A stretch of DNA of 64,000 nucleotides from Croceivirga lutea (GTDB lineage Bacteria; Bacteroidota; Bacteroidia; Flavobacteriales; Flavobacteriaceae). The stretch is taken from positions 310,001 to 374,000 of the forward strand of contig NZ_JACJUK010000002.1 in NCBI RefSeq assembly GCF_014235875.1. Reading direction: 5' to 3'. Each line of letters opens with the position of its first letter. The stretch's first letter is position 1. This document shows positions 60,325-64,000 of this stretch, piece after piece. Under the pieces are notes generated by a model. That model did no database searches and was not told the origin of the DNA. It worked only from the letters and a program-made list of their open reading frames with translations. The translations under genes were made by a program, and so were the position numbers.

Positions 60325-61808
60325 TTGTAGATGTACTAAAACAACTAATTACATACGACAAATCTATTGTACAACCCGTTTATATACAGGTGGCACAGCA
60401 AATTATTAATGCCATACAACGTGGGTATTTAGAAAAAGGAAGTAAATTACCTGGTTCAAGAATACTAAGCGAATTACTAAACGTTCATAGAAATACTGCG
60501 GTATCTATTTATGATGAATTGGCTTCGCAAGGCTGGGTAGACATAAAGCCAAACAAAGGTACGTTTGTTCTAGTACCGCAAGAATCCGAAGTAAAAATTA
60601 AAGCTGCTACGCAGCATATAAACCAAGCCTATTCGTATCCTAAATCTGTGGGTTTTGAGTTTCAAGAATCTTTTCATTTAGCATCAACTTTAGAAGAAAC
60701 TACTGCTACTTATTCTTTAAGTGATGGTAGTCCGGATTTACGTTTACACCCGGTTCACCAATTTTCTAGATGGTATAGTGCAGCCATGAAACGCAAACCC
60801 CTAATAAGTAAATGGAATAGAACTAGTGCTATACTACCCTCTGCTTTTAAAACACAACTTTGTAATTACCTCAATGCTACGAGAGGTTTTCATATTTCAC
60901 CTGAAAATTTGATAAATACACGTAGTACTGAAATGAGCCTTTACATTGTTTCGCAATTGCTTCTTAAAAAAGGGGATTTGGTACTTGTAGGACAACTAAG
61001 TAATTACGCGGCTAATATGATATTTCAACAGGCTGGGGCTAAATTTAAAACCGTTCCTGTAGATGATGAAGGTTTAGATGTTGCATACATTGAAGCCCAT
61101 TTTAGCCAAGAAAATATTCGCTGTGTTTATGTATGTTCTAATAGAGATTACCCAACAACGGCAACCCTAAGCGCAAAAAGAAGGTTACACCTTTTACAAT
61201 TAGCCAAAACTTACAAATTTGCCATTATTGAAGATGATTACGATTATGACTTTCAGTTTAATGGGTCAGCAATGTTACCTATGGCTAGTGCAGACGCTAA
61301 TGGTAATGTTATTTATCTTGGAAAATTAGGGCAGTCTTTATTTCCTAGTTTTCATACGGGTTTTGTGGTTGCACCTAAAAACCTAATCTCAGAAGCCAAA
61401 AATTATTTGCAGTTGTTAGATAGACATGGTGATTTAATTCAAGAGCAAATGCTTACAGAGCTTATTGTTGAAGGTGAAATATACCGATTAAAGAAAAAAA
61501 ATATAGTTACCTACAAACAAAGATGTAACCAATTGCATCAATGTTTAAAAGAAAATTTTAGCGCTATTGCAAAATGGTGTTTGCCTACGGGCGGACTAGC
61601 AATTTGGGTTCAATTTATAGAACAAATATCCTTGATTAAACTCGCTAAAGAAGCCAGAGAATTAGATTTGTTTTTGCCAAAAACTATACTGTACCAAGAC
61701 AAAAACACTTGTGCCATTCGTTTTGGATTTGGCCATTTAAATGAAAAAGAAATTGAAATTGTTGTTAAGAAATTGAAACAAGCCTACTTCAAGGTTATTA
61801 ATGCTTAA
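60312..61808 (+). CDS. MocR-type GntR regulator with aminotransferase-like domain lacking PLP lysine
   Basis: 498 residues. N-terminal GntR helix-turn-helix (about 15-85: YIQVAQQIINAIQRGYLEKGSKLPGSRIL, then LNVHRNTAVSIYDELASQGWV). The aminotransferase domain keeps EDDYD (307-311), but the lysine that binds PLP in the motif GTFSK is replaced: the region reads LGKLGQSLFPSFHTG with Gln341 at that place, and the phosphate-binding Arg is His348. It therefore probably does not form the usual internal aldimine. It lies divergent to a TonB receptor and probably controls it and itself. Bidirectional terminator follows. Confidence 0.9.
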   Translation: MNSPVVDVLKQLITYDKSIVQPVYIQVAQQIINAIQRGYLEKGSKLPGSRILSELLNVHRNTAVSIYDELASQGWVDIKPNKGTFVLVPQESEVKIKAATQHINQAYSYPKSVGFEFQESFHLASTLEETTATYSLSDGSPDLRLHPVHQFSRWYSAAMKRKPLISKWNRTSAILPSAFKTQLCNYLNATRGFHISPENLINTRSTEMSLYIVSQLLLKKGDLVLVGQLSNYAANMIFQQAGAKFKTVPVDDEGLDVAYIEAHFSQENIRCVYVCSNRDYPTTATLSAKRRLHLLQLAKTYKFAIIEDDYDYDFQFNGSAMLPMASADANGNVIYLGKLGQSLFPSFHTGFVVAPKNLISEAKNYLQLLDRHGDLIQEQMLTELIVEGEIYRLKKKNIVTYKQRCNQLHQCLKENFSAIAKWCLPTGGLAIWVQFIEQISLIKLAKEARELDLFLPKTILYQDKNTCAIRFGFGHLNEKEIEIVVKKLKQAYFKVINA

Positions 61809-61843
61809 TTTAACATTTGCACCAATTATTATGCTAATTAGAT

Positions 61844-61878
61844 AAAAAAGGCTGCTTTAAAAGCAGCCTTTTTTTTTT
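61844..61878 (+). terminator. Bidirectional terminator
   Basis: AAGGCTGCTT (61848-61857) pairs with AAGCAGCCTT (61861-61870), three-base loop, with A and T tracts on both sides. Confidence 0.88.
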
Positions 61879-61896
61879 AAAACATAGTTTATTTAA

Positions 61897-63321
61897 CTAT
61901 TCTTTTTCTTTAGTATCTGAAGATTCACTTTTGTTAGTTTCACCTTCAACAGAAACGTCTTTACCCTTTAAGTACTCAGGCAATTGCATACCTGCCATAT
62001 TAAACATTTCTTGCAATGGCGGAACCGACTTGTACATACCAGAAATAAAGTTGGCTGTAGAATTTTTACCATCTTCTGATTTTGCTCCAGAGTCCCAAAC
62101 AGTGACTTTATCAATTTTAATATTCTTAATTGCTTCCGCCTGAGTTTTAACCAATTCTGGCAGTTTATCTGCTACTAATAACAAAACTGCATCTTTAGGA
62201 CTATCGCCTGCAGCCTTCACAATTTTATCAAGACCTTCGGCTTGTTTTGTTAAGACTTCAAAAATACCTTTTGCCTCAGCCTGGGCTTTAAAGAGAATTG
62301 CATCTGCTTCACCCTTTGCTTTTCTACGTATCATTTCTGCTTCAGCCTCAGCATCAATTTCAACCTTCTGTTTATCAATTTCCGCAGGAACTACGATATC
62401 GGCCATTTGAGAACTACGTTCGCGTTCCGCTCTAGCTAATTCCGCATCTTTTTCCGCGGCGTAAGATTCTTCTAATGCCTTAGCTGCTTGAACTTTTTCT
62501 GCAGCAATTGCCGTTCGCTCTGCTTCCGCTTCTCGTTGCCTACGTAATGAGTCAGAGTTCGCAACGTTAATTTTTGCAATGTTTTCTCCTTCAACGGCTT
62601 TTGCATTAGCTGCAGCAACTTGAGTACGTTGATCTTGCACTGCATTAGCTTCTCCAATAGAACCATCTCTATTTTTTTCTGCAACTGATTTACGAGCCGC
62701 ATTAATTGCATGCGCTGCTGCCTCTTTACCTAAAGCCTCTATATAGCCAGATTCATCAACAATATCAGTAATATTTACGTTGATTAATTTAAGTCCAACT
62801 TTCTTTAATTCTGACTCAACACTCTGTGAAATATTTGTCAAAAACTTATCTCTATCTGAGTTAATTTCTTCAATATCCATTGATGCAACCACCAAACGTA
62901 ATTGACCGAAAATAATTTCTTTGGCTAAGTCTTGTACCTCTTGCATCCCTAAACCTAAAAGACGTTCGGCTGCATTTTGCATTACTCCGGGCTCGGTAGA
63001 AATACCAATGGTAAATCGAGACGGAACGTTAACTCTAATATTTTGTCTACTCAATGCATTGGCCAAATCAACTTCAATGGAAATTGGAGTTAAATCTAAA
63101 AATTCATAATCTTGAATTACAGGCCAAATAAAAGCTGCTCCCCCATGTATACATTTTGCACTATTGCCGGTACCAACTTTACCGTATACTACTAGAATTC
63201 TGTCAGAAGGACATCTTTTATATCTTCTAATGAAAGAGATTATTATAATAAAGAAGAATAGTATAGCAAAACCGATGGCTATTAAAGACGCTCCCCCGCC
63301 CAATTGTAATGGTATAATCAT
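61897..63321 (-). CDS. floA: Flotillin family (SPFH) membrane protein
   Basis: 474 residues. An N-terminal hydrophobic segment (about 7-28, ASLIAIGFAILFFFIIIISF), an SPFH domain (about 35-205), then a long Ala/Glu-rich coiled coil (about 215-400, AEREAEAERTAIAAEKVQAAKALEESYAAEK). Forms membrane microdomain scaffolds. It follows the NfeD gene by four bases, the typical pairing with NfeD. The gene symbol is given by family analogy. Confidence 0.9.
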   Translation of the reverse strand: MIIPLQLGGGASLIAIGFAILFFFIIIISFIRRYKRCPSDRILVVYGKVGTGNSAKCIHGGAAFIWPVIQDYEFLDLTPISIEVDLANALSRQNIRVNVPSRFTIGISTEPGVMQNAAERLLGLGMQEVQDLAKEIIFGQLRLVVASMDIEEINSDRDKFLTNISQSVESELKKVGLKLINVNITDIVDESGYIEALGKEAAAHAINAARKSVAEKNRDGSIGEANAVQDQRTQVAAANAKAVEGENIAKINVANSDSLRRQREAEAERTAIAAEKVQAAKALEESYAAEKDAELARAERERSSQMADIVVPAEIDKQKVEIDAEAEAEMIRRKAKGEADAILFKAQAEAKGIFEVLTKQAEGLDKIVKAAGDSPKDAVLLLVADKLPELVKTQAEAIKNIKIDKVTVWDSGAKSEDGKNSTANFISGMYKSVPPLQEMFNMAGMQLPEYLKGKDVSVEGETNKSESSDTKEKE

Positions 63322-63325
63322 ATGT

Positions 63326-63904
63326 TTATTTATTTAAAAGTTGAACAATTAAAATTCCGTTATCAGTTACTTCTTTGACCTTAACTACATTACCTTGTGT
63401 TAAATCATCTTTTTCATCAGTAAGTGCCTCCAATTCACGAAGTGTTCCTTGTACACTAATACTAACTTTTCCAATACTAGATCTATTCGCACCTATAGTC
63501 AAATACACTTCACCTATTTGATGTAAAGCATTCTTAAGTTTTAATGTTCCACTACTTTGAAGCTTAGCCAAGTAATAAAATAACGCAGCCATAGCGATCA
63601 TCATGATTAACCCACAAATAACTGAAATAAATACTGTTAAACCAGTTGAAAGGCCATTATCTAAACAAGAAATCCCAGACCACCCAAAAATGGTAAAAAA
63701 GCCCATTAAGTTCTTGAAAGATAAAAACTGAAAACCGATACCTCCATCACCCTCTACTTCGGCATCAACATCACCTCCCATATCATCAGCATCTCCGCCG
63801 ATTAATGTCATTACCATAAGCACTAATAAAAAGCCAGAACCAACTATTGCTACAATCCAGTAAATTTTCTCAAAAAGCGTTAAAGCAGCGAACCAGTTTT
63901 CCAT
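63326..63904 (-). CDS. NfeD-like membrane protein
   Basis: 192 residues. Three to four membrane helices (about 12-38, 68-80, 85-115) with an acidic, Asp/Gly-rich loop (GGDADDMGGDVDAEVEG), then a C-terminal OB-fold NfeD domain (HQIGEVYLTIGANRSSIGKVSISVQGTLRELEALTDEKDDLTQG, in part). NfeD proteins pair with flotillins in membrane domains. It lies four bases upstream of the flotillin gene. Start ATG at 63904. Confidence 0.88.
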   Translation of the reverse strand: MENWFAALTLFEKIYWIVAIVGSGFLLVLMVMTLIGGDADDMGGDVDAEVEGDGGIGFQFLSFKNLMGFFTIFGWSGISCLDNGLSTGLTVFISVICGLIMMIAMAALFYYLAKLQSSGTLKLKNALHQIGEVYLTIGANRSSIGKVSISVQGTLRELEALTDEKDDLTQGNVVKVKEVTDNGILIVQLLNK

Positions 63905-64000
63905 GGTTAAAAATTTTAAATGTTGAATTAAAAGTTTAAGATAAGACTTTGTTAGGATTTACAATCGTCTTATTATGAATCAAAACAAAAGCATTCTAAA

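Noticed and set aside
63975-64000. Possible start of a plus-strand gene (ATG at 63975)
   Set aside because: Only eight codons are visible before the window ends and no clear promoter precedes it.
1-64000. CRISPR arrays, insertion sequences, prophage, tRNA and rRNA genes
   Set aside because: No repeat-spacer arrays, transposase or phage genes, or tRNA-like folds were seen on reading both strands.

Overview
The window looks like chromosomal DNA of a marine or otherwise aerobic member of the Flavobacteriaceae (Bacteroidetes). This rests on AT-rich sequence, near absence of Shine-Dalgarno sites, several promoters of the Bacteroidetes type (TTG, about 19 bases, TANNTTTG), many TonB-dependent receptors and SusD-less nutrient uptake genes, the gliding-motility genes gldD and gldE next to mutY and ssb, and families typical of this group (DUF3098, DUF3127, DUF3667, DUF4199, DUF4301). 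No phage, insertion sequence, CRISPR array, tRNA or rRNA is visible. Most genes are core housekeeping genes, with a few accessory uptake and efflux modules between them.

Layout. 1-8.5 kb: a partial CBM48 protein, ATP-dependent PEP carboxykinase, a DUF423 membrane protein, saccharopine dehydrogenase with an Lrp regulator, ferritin, an LpxR-like outer membrane protein, a zinc membrane protease and alanine dehydrogenase. 8.8-15.7 kb: leucyl-tRNA synthetase, then a forward run ftsX, DUF3098, uppP, truB and a TonB-like protein. 15.8-21.5 kb: a four-gene exporter operon (tetR, ABC subunit with a badly eroded ATPase, HlyD, TolC). 21.5-24.1 kb: a CbbR-like LysR regulator divergent from two small proteins and an SbtA-type bicarbonate permease. 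24.1-29.9 kb: tag, aat, DUF3127, a histidine kinase, HIT protein, greA, a Rieske-like lipoprotein and a Gfo/Idh oxidoreductase.

29.9-37.4 kb is a vitamin region. A TPP riboswitch controls a TonB receptor and an NMT1-type protein. Beside it lie a 53-residue secreted peptide gene not seen in simple ORF lists and a structured untranslated stretch. Then comes an overlapping operon of a phosphopantetheinyl transferase, a thiamine-binding-like protein, PnuC and a NadR-kinase/DUF4301 fusion. 37.4-44.2 kb: ahcY, ribosomal L27 and an L21 with an HhH tail, DUF4199 and a pair of M16 peptidases. 44.2-46.9 kb: a copper-type TonB receptor with a cysteine-containing partner and a perfect 22-bp palindrome upstream. 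47.3-53 kb: gldD, gldE, ssb, mutY, HU, a 29-residue very basic ribosomal-type protein with a true Shine-Dalgarno site, and RNase E/G. 53-58.2 kb: a glycosidase lipoprotein, DUF3667, recX, a beta-barrel protein and a JmjC/cupin oxygenase. 58.4-61.8 kb: a BtuB-like TonB receptor divergent from a MocR-type regulator that lacks the PLP lysine. 61.9-64 kb: flotillin and NfeD.

The best candidates for new biology are the exporter with a degenerate ATPase, the MocR/TonB receptor pair with its three-site operator, the LysR/SbtA carbon-uptake module with two unknown small proteins, the NadR-kinase/DUF4301 fusion beside PnuC, and the small-peptide plus structured-RNA stretch at 33.3-33.7 kb. All assignments come from reading motifs and context; no database search was run.
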